Source: Bacteroidota bacterium (lineage in GTDB: Bacteria > Bacteroidota > Bacteroidia > UBA7662). From it: a DNA stretch of 56,320 nt. Positions 19,721 through 29,777 of the stretch are shown here, one piece after another (within the stretch, counting starts at the first letter, position 1; each line of letters begins with the position of its first letter). The DNA lies in the NCBI GenBank assembly GCA_005799025.1, contig SYHX01000019.1, forward strand, positions 1-56,320, read 5' to 3'. The position numbers and the translations under genes were made by a program. The notes under the pieces are model-generated. The model did no database searches and had not been told where the DNA came from. It worked only from the letters and a program-made list of their open reading frames with translations.

Positions 19721-20538
19721 AGCAATCTAGGGGTTGAGGAGGTGGATTTACGAGCCGCAAAAATACAACGGGGACTGCTCTGCACCGCAGGGTCTAAGTG
19801 GTAATTGCCCCAATGGTGAATGACATCAAAACCGCTTAGGTTCAGCATGGCATGAAGTTCATCCGTTCCATAACAACGTACCTTTTCCACATAGATCTCA
19901 TTGAGTTGATTCAAATTTTTGTGAATGATTTCAATGGTTTTGATTATATACCCATCTTCAAGGGTTCGACGAATTTTGGTATCAAATTTTGGTCCGCAAC
20001 GAAATTCGGATTCATTGAGTTTAGCCAGAACGGCATCAGTATTGAAATAGTCCAGCACAAGAAAACCATCTTCTTTCAAATGGCAATGGGCATTGCGAAG
20101 AACTTTTAAATCTTGGTCCGAATCTTCGAAATAGCCAAACGAGGTAAAGAGATTAACTACAACATCAAAATCTCTATTCAATTGAAAATCACGCATATCT
20201 CCTATACAGAAATTCATGCGCTGAGAGATTGAGTCGTTGGGTCTGATAAAATTCTCTTGTGCCTTGGCTATTAATCTTGGTGACAAATCAAGACCGGTTG
20301 TGGTATAGCCTAACTCAGCAAAGGATCGGGTATGGCGACCCCATCCACAACCTAAATCAAGAATTTGAGTGGTGGTTGGTAATGCTAGCGTAGTGGTTAA
20401 ACGCAGGATGAATTCTTTTGCCTCAGATAGGTCGCGATGATCATAGATCTCTTCGTAGTATGGACTGTCAAACCAAGATTCAAACCATGCCTTGTCACGG
20501 TCTAAGCGGTTACCTGAATGTGTTCGTGAGGTTATCAT
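19717..20538 (-). CDS. Class I SAM-dependent methyltransferase
   Basis: ILDLGCGWGRHTRSFAELGYTTTGLDLSPRLIAKA; overlaps PAP2 gene by 4 nt. Confidence 0.9.
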   Translation of the reverse strand: MITSRTHSGNRLDRDKAWFESWFDSPYYEEIYDHRDLSEAKEFILRLTTTLALPTTTQILDLGCGWGRHTRSFAELGYTTTGLDLSPRLIAKAQENFIRPNDSISQRMNFCIGDMRDFQLNRDFDVVVNLFTSFGYFEDSDQDLKVLRNAHCHLKEDGFLVLDYFNTDAVLAKLNESEFRCGPKFDTKIRRTLEDGYIIKTIEIIHKNLNQLNEIYVEKVRCYGTDELHAMLNLSGFDVIHHWGNYHLDPAVQSSPRCIFAARKSTSSTPRLL

Positions 20539-20553
20539 GGATAGACAGCAGGA

Positions 20554-21603
20554 CTATTTGCAGCGAGGACAACGTAGCTGAATGAGAACGGGCAGATGAT
20601 CGCTAGTGCCGCCAAGATAACGATTGCCTGCATAGGTCCTGTAGGGATATCCTTTGAATTTGCCTTCTTGTTGAACAAGGCTATTATCGTCCGCAGCCTT
20701 AGCGCTTTCGGTGACATAATGATTTTGAGTTGTATTGGTGGTCATTAGGCAGCGGCTCAAAATGATTTGGTCAAGCCATTCCCAGCGATCTTGGTAGCAA
20801 TACGATCCTCCATTCAGGGAGCTAAATGGGTGGAACAATCCCTTGGAACCGCTGGAATCTGCCCCCAGTACCGAAAGAATGCTAGCATCCTGTGGGGTAT
20901 CGTTGAAATCCCCGGTGATAATGATTGGACAAAGATCGGCCCCCCCGTATTGGGTAAACAAGCTATCCACCGCCTTGCGAAGGCAACGGGCGGCAGCGTA
21001 TCGGTTGGGGGCTGATTTCTCCTGACCTCCTCTGCGGGATGGCCAATGGTTGACCAGGATATGGATTGTGTCTCCGCTAGATATTTTTCCAGAGACCAAG
21101 AGAATTTTACGGGTAGGTAAGGCGGTATCCCCTGGTAAATTAATTATAAGGTCTTTACGGGCGATGGGCTTGAAACGCGATTTGTGGTAAAGTAGGGCAA
21201 CATCAATACCACGGGGATCGTTCGAGGGGCAATGCAAATACGCCAAAGGACTGCGACGTAATTCGGGTTGTCGCAACAGATCTTTGAGAACTCCTTCGTT
21301 TTCCATTTCGCAAAGTCCCACCAAATCAGGCACATTGCCTTGGTTAAGTCCTGCAATGACCTTGGCCAATTTCCCCAATTTGGAGTAATAGCGCAAGGAA
21401 TTCCATGCTAATTCGGATTGGGGCAGGAAATCTTCATCGTTGACCTTGATATCGTTGAGAGTATCAAAGAGGTTTTCCAAATTGTAATGAGCAATACACA
21501 AATCTACCCCTACAGGTTTTGCGCGATTTTGTGCTTCAACCTTGAAAGGGACAATTTGGGATATCAAGGTTGCCCAAACCAGGAAGCAAGCGACATAGGG
21601 CAT
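20554..21603 (-). CDS. Secreted endonuclease/exonuclease/phosphatase family protein
   Basis: Signal peptide; YNLENLFDT, DLVGLCEMENEGVL, NHWPSRRGGQEKS, ITGDFNDTPQD, TSDHLPVLIQL. Confidence 0.88.
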   Translation of the reverse strand: MPYVACFLVWATLISQIVPFKVEAQNRAKPVGVDLCIAHYNLENLFDTLNDIKVNDEDFLPQSELAWNSLRYYSKLGKLAKVIAGLNQGNVPDLVGLCEMENEGVLKDLLRQPELRRSPLAYLHCPSNDPRGIDVALLYHKSRFKPIARKDLIINLPGDTALPTRKILLVSGKISSGDTIHILVNHWPSRRGGQEKSAPNRYAAARCLRKAVDSLFTQYGGADLCPIIITGDFNDTPQDASILSVLGADSSGSKGLFHPFSSLNGGSYCYQDRWEWLDQIILSRCLMTTNTTQNHYVTESAKAADDNSLVQQEGKFKGYPYRTYAGNRYLGGTSDHLPVLIQLRCPRCK

Positions 21604-21853
21604 GAGTGAGGGGGCTTGTTATTTTTATGTAAATTAACGTCAGAAAGTGTAAAGGAAACCAGCAGGGAAGAATCATCGAGGCTTCGAAGGAACTTTCTTT
21701 GCTTTAGAAAATTCAATCCCTTGCTTGACCGCAATACCCCACCAAATGCCTGAGATAGTTGAACATTCCACAAGCCCCAATGGGCCTAAGTCATTGCGTT
21801 TGGTAAATGACAAGGCAATTATGGTGATTCGTAAGTTCTACCTGGGTCATAGG

Positions 21854-23923
21854 ATGGAGCTTTACAACCGGGAAATGTCATGGTTGGATTTCAACGAAAG
21901 GGTCCTTCAAGAAGCTGAACATTCCGAAACCCCCTTAGGAGAACGCTTGAATTTCATGTCCATTTTTTCGTCGAACATGGACGAGTTCTTCAGGGTGCGG
22001 GTGGCAAACCAATACCGCCTATTACAACTTGGAGCGTCTTATGTTCGGAAATTGGATTTTCACCCCAAGCAAGTGTTGATTCAAATTCACCTTAGGGCCC
22101 AAGAACTGCAGGATCGTTTTGAGGCATTGTTTCTGCATCAAATTCGTCCAAAATTGGAGGAAAGTGGGTTCATGCTATGTGATGAAAATAACATCCCGGA
22201 TGTTTTATTACCTAAAGTTGATGAAATTTTTCAATTCAAGGTTCAACCTTACCTAAACCCCATTCTTCTAAATTCTAAAACACGTAAGCTTAGGCTTCGG
22301 GATGCTTACCTGTATTTCGTAGTGCGTTTAGAATTTGATCGAAAATCAAGGCCCATCCAACATGCGATTTTGGAAATTCCGGTTCGGTACACCCAGCGTT
22401 TTTTTACATTGGGTGAATTCAATGGAAGGCAGTATGTTATATTCTTGGATGATATTGTTAGACTTCATTGGAAAGATATTTTTCGGGCGCTTGCCCCGTC
22501 AAAGGTCAATGGATATACAATCAAAATAACCCGTGATCAAGAACTGGATCTGGAGCATGATTTAGGACACAACCTTTTGGAAAAAATGCGAGCCGGATTG
22601 CGCAAAAGAGGCAAGGGTGATCCCGTTCGCTTTCTTTATGATCAGGCCATGCCGGAGGACCTTCTCAAAGTCTTGGTTCGTAAATTCTCTGTCAAATCCT
22701 CTGATTTATTTGCGGGTGGGCGATATCATAATTTCAGGGATTTGAGGCAATTTCCAATACAAGGAAGGCCTGATATGCGGTACTCCGTATGGCCATCTTG
22801 CTCCCCTGGTCTTTGGTCGGAGCAGCAGAGCTTGTTCAAGGAAATACGTGATGCCGATCGTTTGGTGCATCACCCTTACCATTCTTACGATATTGTACTG
22901 CAATTTCTGCGAGAGGCGGCCTTAGACCCACAGGTACGCTCCATAGAGATCACCTTGTATCGTTTGGCCCCAGTGTCGTCTGTGGCGCGTTCCTTGATAA
23001 CTGCAGCGCTTAACGGCAAGAAAGTGCGTGTGGTGGTTGAAATCCAGGCACGTTTCGACGAAGAAAACAACATTTTCTGGGCCGAAAAATTGAAAGAAGC
23101 AGGGGCGGAGGTTTTGTACGGTTTTGAGGGCATGAAAGTGCATTGCAAATTATGCCTTGTGACCAGGCGCGAAAAAAACGAAGATGTACGTTATGCCCAT
23201 CTAAGTACCGGGAACTACAATGCACAGACGGCCAAAGTGTATGCGGATGACGGTTTATTCACCTCTTCTCCATCGCTCACTGCAGAGGCTGCAAGGCTTT
23301 TTAAGTCATTGTACAAAGGACATTTTCATTACACCTACAGGCATTTGTTGGTAGCTCCATATTTTCTGCGCCAACCATTGTTATCATTGATTGAATATGA
23401 GATTCAGGAGGCCAAACAAGGTCAGCCCGCTTGGATTTTTCTGAAGATCAACTCCTTGGTTGATGAAGCGTTGATTGCTGCTTTGTACCGGGCTTCCCAA
23501 GCAGGTGTTAAGATTCGTTGCATTGTTCGTGGTATTTGCAGTCTAATTCCGGGCATTCCACATTTGAGCGATAATATCCAAACTATTTCCATCATTGATC
23601 GTTATTTGGAACATTCACGGGTTTATGCCTTCGCTCATGGGGGGGATACGAAGGTGTATTTGTCCTCCGCTGATTGGATGGCTCGTAACATGGATCATCG
23701 CGTTGAATTGGCTTTTCCGTTGGAAAGCTCCTTGCTCCAACAAGAAATGCTGACCTTAATGGAGATTCAATGGTCCGATCATACGCAATCCCGTTACTTG
23801 AACGGTCCTCAGGCAAACCGTCGAAGAGTCCCCGAGGAGGATTCCCCTCAAGGTTTAAACAACTCTGTGAGGGCCCAGTCTGCTTTTCATGATTACCTTC
23901 GTACACTTAATTTGGAACGTTGA
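21854..23923 (+). CDS. ppk1: Polyphosphate kinase 1 (start uncertain; frame open from 21725)
   Basis: MELYNREMSWLDFNERVLQEA, SSNMDEFFRVRVANQ, LHHPYHSYD-type VHHPYHSYDIVLQFL, LYRLAPVSSVARSLITAALNGKKV, HCKLCLVTRRE. Confidence 0.92.
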   Translation: MELYNREMSWLDFNERVLQEAEHSETPLGERLNFMSIFSSNMDEFFRVRVANQYRLLQLGASYVRKLDFHPKQVLIQIHLRAQELQDRFEALFLHQIRPKLEESGFMLCDENNIPDVLLPKVDEIFQFKVQPYLNPILLNSKTRKLRLRDAYLYFVVRLEFDRKSRPIQHAILEIPVRYTQRFFTLGEFNGRQYVIFLDDIVRLHWKDIFRALAPSKVNGYTIKITRDQELDLEHDLGHNLLEKMRAGLRKRGKGDPVRFLYDQAMPEDLLKVLVRKFSVKSSDLFAGGRYHNFRDLRQFPIQGRPDMRYSVWPSCSPGLWSEQQSLFKEIRDADRLVHHPYHSYDIVLQFLREAALDPQVRSIEITLYRLAPVSSVARSLITAALNGKKVRVVVEIQARFDEENNIFWAEKLKEAGAEVLYGFEGMKVHCKLCLVTRREKNEDVRYAHLSTGNYNAQTAKVYADDGLFTSSPSLTAEAARLFKSLYKGHFHYTYRHLLVAPYFLRQPLLSLIEYEIQEAKQGQPAWIFLKINSLVDEALIAALYRASQAGVKIRCIVRGICSLIPGIPHLSDNIQTISIIDRYLEHSRVYAFAHGGDTKVYLSSADWMARNMDHRVELAFPLESSLLQQEMLTLMEIQWSDHTQSRYLNGPQANRRRVPEEDSPQGLNNSVRAQSAFHDYLRTLNLER

Positions 23924-24870
23924 GATTAGCCGCCATTGATTTGGGATCCAATGCCGCCAGATTGTTGGTGGTGAAGGTTTTGGAGCATGAAAGTGGTAAT
24001 CCAGACTGGAAGGCAGTAGAATACATCCGGGTACCGGTTCGTTTGGGAGACGACGTTTTCTTAACAGGAAAAGTGGGCGCATCTCGCCGTCAGCAATTGT
24101 TGGAAACTATGAAAGGCTTTGCTTACCTGCTCAAAGCTTACGAAGTAGACCATTGTCTGGCTTGCGCTACTTCCGCATTGCGGGAGGCAACCAATGGTTC
24201 CGAAATTATCGAGGCAATACACCGTGATGTTGGGATTGCGATGGAACTTATTAGCGGATCAAGAGAGGCAGAGTTAATTTACAAAGCCCATCGCTCTTTG
24301 GCGGGGGCTCAAGACCAATTGGTTTTGATGGACGTGGGCGGTGGTTCAACCGAGATTTCTTTGATCCAAGGACAACGTTCCATCCTAAGCAAATCCTTCG
24401 CCCTGGGTGCCGTTCGCCTTTTGGACAAAACAGATCGCGAACATGACTGGAAAGCCTTCAAAGACTTTGTGAAAGGTCAAATACTCCCTTTCAAGCCTTC
24501 GGCTTTTTGGGGAAGTGGGGGAAATATTAACAAGGTATTTGATCTGCTTCGTCCGGGCAAAGGCGAGCCTTGTTCCTATAAGCAATTGGATAAACTGTAC
24601 GAACAATTGCTTCCGATGAGTCCAGCGCAAAGGGTTGAACATTATGGTTTAAATGAAGACCGGGCTGATGTAATTGTTCCTGGCCTGCGATTGTTTCTTT
24701 GGGTCATGAAGCAAGGCGATTTTGGTAAATTACATAACAGCAAACTAGGCCTCAAAGAAGGCATGATTGTGCAACTGCTCGAAAATCTTTGGGAAGGTGA
24801 ATTTTCTCCCAGTGCCGGATGGGGACCAGGGCCGTTGAGCGATACCACCCATTTATCTACTGCTGAATAA
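23920..24870 (+). CDS. Ppx/GppA family exopolyphosphatase
   Basis: LAAIDLGSNAARLLV, CATSALREATNG, LVLMDVGGGSTEISLI. TTG start overlaps the ppk1 stop codon (TTGA). Confidence 0.9.
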   Translation: MRLAAIDLGSNAARLLVVKVLEHESGNPDWKAVEYIRVPVRLGDDVFLTGKVGASRRQQLLETMKGFAYLLKAYEVDHCLACATSALREATNGSEIIEAIHRDVGIAMELISGSREAELIYKAHRSLAGAQDQLVLMDVGGGSTEISLIQGQRSILSKSFALGAVRLLDKTDREHDWKAFKDFVKGQILPFKPSAFWGSGGNINKVFDLLRPGKGEPCSYKQLDKLYEQLLPMSPAQRVEHYGLNEDRADVIVPGLRLFLWVMKQGDFGKLHNSKLGLKEGMIVQLLENLWEGEFSPSAGWGPGPLSDTTHLSTAE

Positions 24871-24871
24871 T

Positions 24872-26953
24872 TTAGTTTTCATTCCAACGCTGGGAGAATG
24901 TCAAGCCGCATTCCCAACGAATGTGTCCATCATCTTTTGTACGCCGCACCCACAGTCGCCAGCCATTCCCTCCAGAACGGCCTTGCAAAGACGCTGTAAA
25001 TCGGTATTGCCCAGAGGAGCCGGTCCACCAGCCTGTCCCGAAACTTTGATCTTCGCGAACCGTAACATGCTCTCCTTCCGGTCCAGCGATGACCCATGTT
25101 TGGCCAATTTTCAAGTCGGATTGCGTCCGAAATATCCTTTTCCACAATAAGTTGTATGCGATAACCCAGGTTTGTTGGTTAGGGTTGGAATACCCATGTG
25201 CAACTTGTACAAATCCGCTCATTCCCTGTTCCAAGCCTTTGCGTTGGGATAATGGCCATGGCATTCGCAGGTATTGAAAAAGGTAATTTCCTTGACGCCC
25301 CCTCACCGCTTGCTTGTAGATCATCGTGTATCGGCTATCCTTGAAGGGTCCTTTAAGCATTCTTCCCTCCAGTCCTCTGTTCCAAGCTGTGAAATGATTC
25401 CCGTAACCTTGGATAGGCCCTTCCTCCAACCAATGTGATCGAAACGTAATGGACCAATTGTGAACAGGAGACCATAGGGTATTGATATCAAGAGATTGAC
25501 GAGTACCCTCAATGGGCAAGGCTATACTGAAGCTTCGCAAAGCCTCGCTACCATGGGATAATTTTGACCATCGCAGGCCCAGGGTCCAGTGAGGATGGGG
25601 AGTCATGACCAAGGTGTGAAGATGACTGAAATTCCATGAAAGCAAAAAATCAATAAAGGATTGTTTGGGCTTTTGGGCCTTGTTCAAAGACAGGAGCGGG
25701 TTAGAAGGCCTTATGGTAAAATTGCTTTGAAAAAAGTAATTTTTTCTTTGAATTTTGTAATTAATGCCCAAGGCCTTGAGGTTGTTGATGATTTGGTCAA
25801 CCGAGGCTAAGGTATTTTTCGTTTGAATAATTTGTGCGGACAAGATGGAAGAATTCACAGTTGCGGGAACCCTAATGGAGGAAGGTAACGCCAATTGAAC
25901 TCCTAGAATTCCCCAAGTTCTCTCTTTTTCCCATGCAAATGAATGCATCCACAAGGCGGTTTTGGGTTGATTTGTCAACAATAAGGTGGATGAGTCTGCT
26001 ATTGATTCGTGTAATGAGCTACTCAATATTCCCAATGCATAGGAGTTCATGACGATCAGATGAGTTCCCCACGTACTTTGTAGCGAGAACCCTCTTGTTT
26101 GGTTACCACCGGACATTCTGGAGGAAGCGAAGGGAATTTCCGATCCTGGGATATGCGCCCAAGGATTGGCAAAGGCCGGAATACGCCGCGTATTGCAAAA
26201 CAGTCTGTTTCCGGATTGAGGGTGAAAATCCCCCAATAGCCATAATATTTTACCTCCAATTCCTTGAATAAAAAAACCTGGAATTCCAACAAATCTCCGT
26301 TCTGAAGGTTTTTCGAGGGTTATTGAATATCCTATGTTACGAATCTGTTGGCGTATGCGGTACTGCCACTCTTCGTCAAAGGTTGGCTGTTGATTAACTG
26401 AATGTGAACGTTGGTAACACGTTCTGTAGAGGACTTCCATTCCTGATTTCAAAGTTCTTATTTCAAGGTTCTGATTGGGAAATTCTCGGTCCAAGGCTTG
26501 TTGAAAGACCAAAGCTGCCATACTCTCCATCCATGGAAGCATCATCCAGAAAGTGGCGTGCTCCGGTCTTCCATGCGCTTTTACAAGGCTGTCCATGGCC
26601 TTGCATTGTTCGACCGTTAGGTTCAGGGTATCTTTGCACAATGATCTCAGGGATTCATTCCATGGCAGGCGATTTTTGATTATCCACGGAAGGTCTAAAG
26701 CGGAAGCTTCCCAACGATCGGGCATATCTTCCAACATGGGATGCTGAGTTGCCTGAATTTGCTCTTGTATTTGTGCGTTGTCTTGGTCAAGGTCACTTTG
26801 CGCCCAAAGGGGTTGCCTTTCTCCAAACAACGTCAAAATACAGTGTATGCCCATGTTTCGAAGAACTGGCCTTGGCATCATCAGCCCACTTGGGTTCTGG
26901 CGCAAATAATCAAGATGAAATCGGAATATTTCCTTGAGGTTCCAATCGCTCAT
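24872..26953 (-). CDS. Large outer-membrane beta-barrel-like protein with degenerate N-terminal helix-hairpin-helix region
   Basis: LNLTVEQCKAMDSLVKAHGRPEHATFWMMLPWMESMAALVF resembles ComEA-type HhH spacing; remainder is alternating beta-rich sequence. ATG 26953 forms an ATGA overlap with the upstream gene. Confidence 0.5.
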   Translation of the reverse strand: MSDWNLKEIFRFHLDYLRQNPSGLMMPRPVLRNMGIHCILTLFGERQPLWAQSDLDQDNAQIQEQIQATQHPMLEDMPDRWEASALDLPWIIKNRLPWNESLRSLCKDTLNLTVEQCKAMDSLVKAHGRPEHATFWMMLPWMESMAALVFQQALDREFPNQNLEIRTLKSGMEVLYRTCYQRSHSVNQQPTFDEEWQYRIRQQIRNIGYSITLEKPSERRFVGIPGFFIQGIGGKILWLLGDFHPQSGNRLFCNTRRIPAFANPWAHIPGSEIPFASSRMSGGNQTRGFSLQSTWGTHLIVMNSYALGILSSSLHESIADSSTLLLTNQPKTALWMHSFAWEKERTWGILGVQLALPSSIRVPATVNSSILSAQIIQTKNTLASVDQIINNLKALGINYKIQRKNYFFQSNFTIRPSNPLLSLNKAQKPKQSFIDFLLSWNFSHLHTLVMTPHPHWTLGLRWSKLSHGSEALRSFSIALPIEGTRQSLDINTLWSPVHNWSITFRSHWLEEGPIQGYGNHFTAWNRGLEGRMLKGPFKDSRYTMIYKQAVRGRQGNYLFQYLRMPWPLSQRKGLEQGMSGFVQVAHGYSNPNQQTWVIAYNLLWKRIFRTQSDLKIGQTWVIAGPEGEHVTVREDQSFGTGWWTGSSGQYRFTASLQGRSGGNGWRLWVRRTKDDGHIRWECGLTFSQRWNEN

Positions 26954-27849
26954 TTTTTGTGTATTCCTCCTTCCCATGCGGCTTGGTAGCTAAGGCCGGG
27001 TAATGGACTGTACATGGTAGAGGCCCATAACGATGAACTTGTTTTTATATAACATATACCAAATTTAAATAAAGTATTCACTGGATCGGTGCTGAACACT
27101 ATGCCAAGACCTGTGTTTCGCTTGTAAATGAAGCTAATTTCACTTCTCAAGCCCTCGATTCGACTGAAATGCGCCGCCCCATGGATGAGCCAGGGATCTT
27201 TTTGCATCATCGTGAACAGCCCTAAATGAAGTCCATGTATAGGTTCTTCCCGATGGTCGATGTAAGGTCTTCTTTTATAGAGTTGATGCAGGATCATGGG
27301 ATGTCTTAGAGCAAATCCAATTCGCCAATGGTTGCCTAGGGCTTGTTCGGATCCTAAGCTGGCCGATAAGTGTTGGTAAGGAATGGATGAATTGCTCAAT
27401 ATGTTCCATTCTAGTGATACACCGGCGCGGTTTCGGTTCATGGATTTGTTGTACCCAAGGCAAAACTCATACCTTTTGGTTGGCGGGCTGCCGTATTGTG
27501 TTATACCTAATGTTAGCCAATCTTTAGATGATGAATAACCCAATGCAAACGTAAATTCGCTTAGTGCAGGTACCGCAGGATGGTAACGACCGCCAATAGA
27601 CGACGTCCATTGTAAACTAGAGCGCGATGGAGTTGATGGCCAGGACCATTGTCCAGGAATCCAGCCATTTATTGCGGCCTCACGATGAATACTAAGAGGC
27701 AATACGGAGGGTCGAAACTGTCCTTGAGCTGGTGATTCAAACCATAATACCGTTAAGGACCAACCCAATATGGCTTTTCCAAAATAGGGGCGCCGTAAAT
27801 GGGATTTTCCAAATTTGGCACATAGGTTAGGAATTTGCAACGAATCCAT
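26950..27849 (-). CDS. Hypothetical outer-membrane beta-barrel-like protein, partner of the downstream gene
   Basis: Hydrophobic N-terminal segment, then repeated amphipathic beta-strand pattern; translationally coupled to 24872..26953. Confidence 0.5.
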   Translation of the reverse strand: MDSLQIPNLCAKFGKSHLRRPYFGKAILGWSLTVLWFESPAQGQFRPSVLPLSIHREAAINGWIPGQWSWPSTPSRSSLQWTSSIGGRYHPAVPALSEFTFALGYSSSKDWLTLGITQYGSPPTKRYEFCLGYNKSMNRNRAGVSLEWNILSNSSIPYQHLSASLGSEQALGNHWRIGFALRHPMILHQLYKRRPYIDHREEPIHGLHLGLFTMMQKDPWLIHGAAHFSRIEGLRSEISFIYKRNTGLGIVFSTDPVNTLFKFGICYIKTSSSLWASTMYSPLPGLSYQAAWEGGIHKK

Positions 27850-27922
27850 GACCCCGCAAATTGGGCAAGGGTCGTTGGAGGAGCCGTAAGAAAGCGTTTA
27901 TCCCCGTATATCTTGTTCGAAT

Positions 27923-28960
27923 CTACCAGCGCATCAACGCGGAGGCCCAGGTAAATCCACTGCCAAATGCCGCAAAAAGCAACAAATCTCCCTGTTCTAT
28001 GCGACCTTGGGCGTAGGCCTCGCTTAAGGCAATCGGAATGCTGGCTGCAGTGGTGTTTCCGTAGCGCATGATGTTATTGAAAACCTGATCATCGCGTAGC
28101 CCCATTTTGTTTTGGATATATTGACTGATTCTAAGATTGGCTTGATGAGGAATCATGATTTTTATATCAGAGGCTTGGTATCCATTGGACTGCAACGCTT
28201 CTTCAATGACCTCTGCAAATCGTACAACTGCATGCTTGAATACAAAGTTGCCATTCATGTGAGGGAAATAGGAGACATCATCTGGGTCATTGCGTTCCAT
28301 GATTTGGGGTATCCATTCCCTGGTGCTAGGTCCCAAAAGGGCAAGCTCCGTGGCATGTTCTCCTTGGCTATGTAAATGGGTGGACATAATCCCTCTTCCA
28401 GACTCCTGCGTGGGTCCTAGAACCACGGCACCTGCACCATCTCCAAAAATTACAGAAACATTACGGCCGCGTGTGCTCATATCCAATCCAGCCGAATGCA
28501 ATTCAGCCCCTACCACGAGAACATGTTTGGCAGCTCCGTTGCGTATATACTGGTCCGCAATAGACAATGCATAAACGAATCCAGAGCATTGATTTCGAAT
28601 ATCGATGGCTCCAATCGTTCTGCATCCTAAGTTATGTTGAAGCTGTACCCCAGGTCCTGGAAAGTAAAAATCTGGACTAAGTGTCGCAAAAAGGATGAGG
28701 TCTACGTCTTCGGCTTCAATCCCCGCGGCTTCCAACGCCCGTTTGGCTGCTTCGGTCCCCATGGAAGAAGTGGAGTCTACTCCTGGAACCGCAAAACGCC
28801 GTTCTTCGATACCTGTCCGTTCGATGATCCATTCGTTGGTAGTTTCCATCCTCTGACTTAGGTCGTTGTTGGTCACGACTTGGGAAGGAACATAGTGGCC
28901 TGTTCCGAGGATAATGCTGTGAGTAGGAGTCATAGGCATAAAAAAGGAAATGTCATTCAC
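27923..28960 (-). CDS. Beta-ketoacyl-ACP synthase III family (FabH-like; start may be 28939 or 28933)
   Basis: GTGHYVPSQVVTNNDL, TNEWIIERTGIEERRF, DIRNQCSGFVYAL (catalytic Cys), IPHQANLRIS, NNIMRYGNTTAASIPIAL. Confidence 0.94.
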   Translation of the reverse strand: MNDISFFMPMTPTHSIILGTGHYVPSQVVTNNDLSQRMETTNEWIIERTGIEERRFAVPGVDSTSSMGTEAAKRALEAAGIEAEDVDLILFATLSPDFYFPGPGVQLQHNLGCRTIGAIDIRNQCSGFVYALSIADQYIRNGAAKHVLVVGAELHSAGLDMSTRGRNVSVIFGDGAGAVVLGPTQESGRGIMSTHLHSQGEHATELALLGPSTREWIPQIMERNDPDDVSYFPHMNGNFVFKHAVVRFAEVIEEALQSNGYQASDIKIMIPHQANLRISQYIQNKMGLRDDQVFNNIMRYGNTTAASIPIALSEAYAQGRIEQGDLLLFAAFGSGFTWASALMRW

Positions 28961-29055
28961 AATTTACGAAAGACAACCTGATTCAGGCTTAACAGCCGTC
29001 ACAAATAGGAAGTCGCCTTCAAAATTCTTGAAGGACGAGAAAGTCTAAGGAATTT

Positions 29056-29316
29056 TTATGAAACTACCGGCTCTACCGATACAAAAGAGCGGTCTTTGTC
29101 TCCTTTGGTAAAAACAACGCGACCATCCACCAACGCAAAGAGGGTGTGGTCTTTGCCTATACCCACATTTCGACCAGGATGATGACGGGTACCGCGCTGA
29201 CGAATGATGATGTTACCGCTATCGGCCAACTGTCCACCAAAAATTTTGACGCCCAAGCGCTTACTTTCCGAATCGCGGCCGTTTTTGGAGGATCCTACAC
29301 CTTTCTTATGTGCCAT
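29056..29316 (-). CDS. rpmA: 50S ribosomal protein L27
   Basis: [29 protein letters not shown]...[27 protein letters not shown]. Confidence 0.98.
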   Translation of the reverse strand: MAHKKGVGSSKNGRDSESKRLGVKIFGGQLADSGNIIIRQRGTRHHPGRNVGIGKDHTLFALVDGRVVFTKGDKDRSFVSVEPVVS

Positions 29317-29356
29317 GGTTGGGGTGATTTATAAGCTATGTAAAGAAAATGATGGA

Positions 29357-29665
29357 TTAAGCTATGGATTCGATAGCAATCTTAGAAAAAGACTGACGGT
29401 GGCCGTTCATTTTCTGGTAACCTTTTCGCCTTTTCTTCTTGAATACCAATACTTTATCGCCTTTGAGGTGGCTGATGACTCGTATTTTAACTTTAGCGTC
29501 AGTTAGGTAGGGTTGACCGATGCGAACTTGTCCCCCATCTTCGATGAGCATAACGCTATCAAGTTCCATGGTGTCACCTTCCTTGGCATCTAACCTGTGA
29601 ACATAAACGCTTTGCGAAGGGCTTACCTTGAACTGCTGACCCTGAATATTGACAATGGCAATCAT
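29357..29665 (-). CDS. rplU: 50S ribosomal protein L21
   Basis: MIAIVNIQGQQFKVSPSQSVYVHRL...VFKKKRRKGYQKMNGHRQSFSKIAI. ATG 29665; the longer track ORF is N-terminally extended. Confidence 0.97.
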   Translation of the reverse strand: MIAIVNIQGQQFKVSPSQSVYVHRLDAKEGDTMELDSVMLIEDGGQVRIGQPYLTDAKVKIRVISHLKGDKVLVFKKKRRKGYQKMNGHRQSFSKIAIESIA

Positions 29666-29777
29666 GGAATGATAGTCTGAATTGGGTTGCGAATATACGT
29701 CCTTAACCTTAAAAATTCCCCCTTTCCTCAAAATAACCTGGCAGAGGTCGAAACGCGCAACTTTCGGCTCAAAGGGC

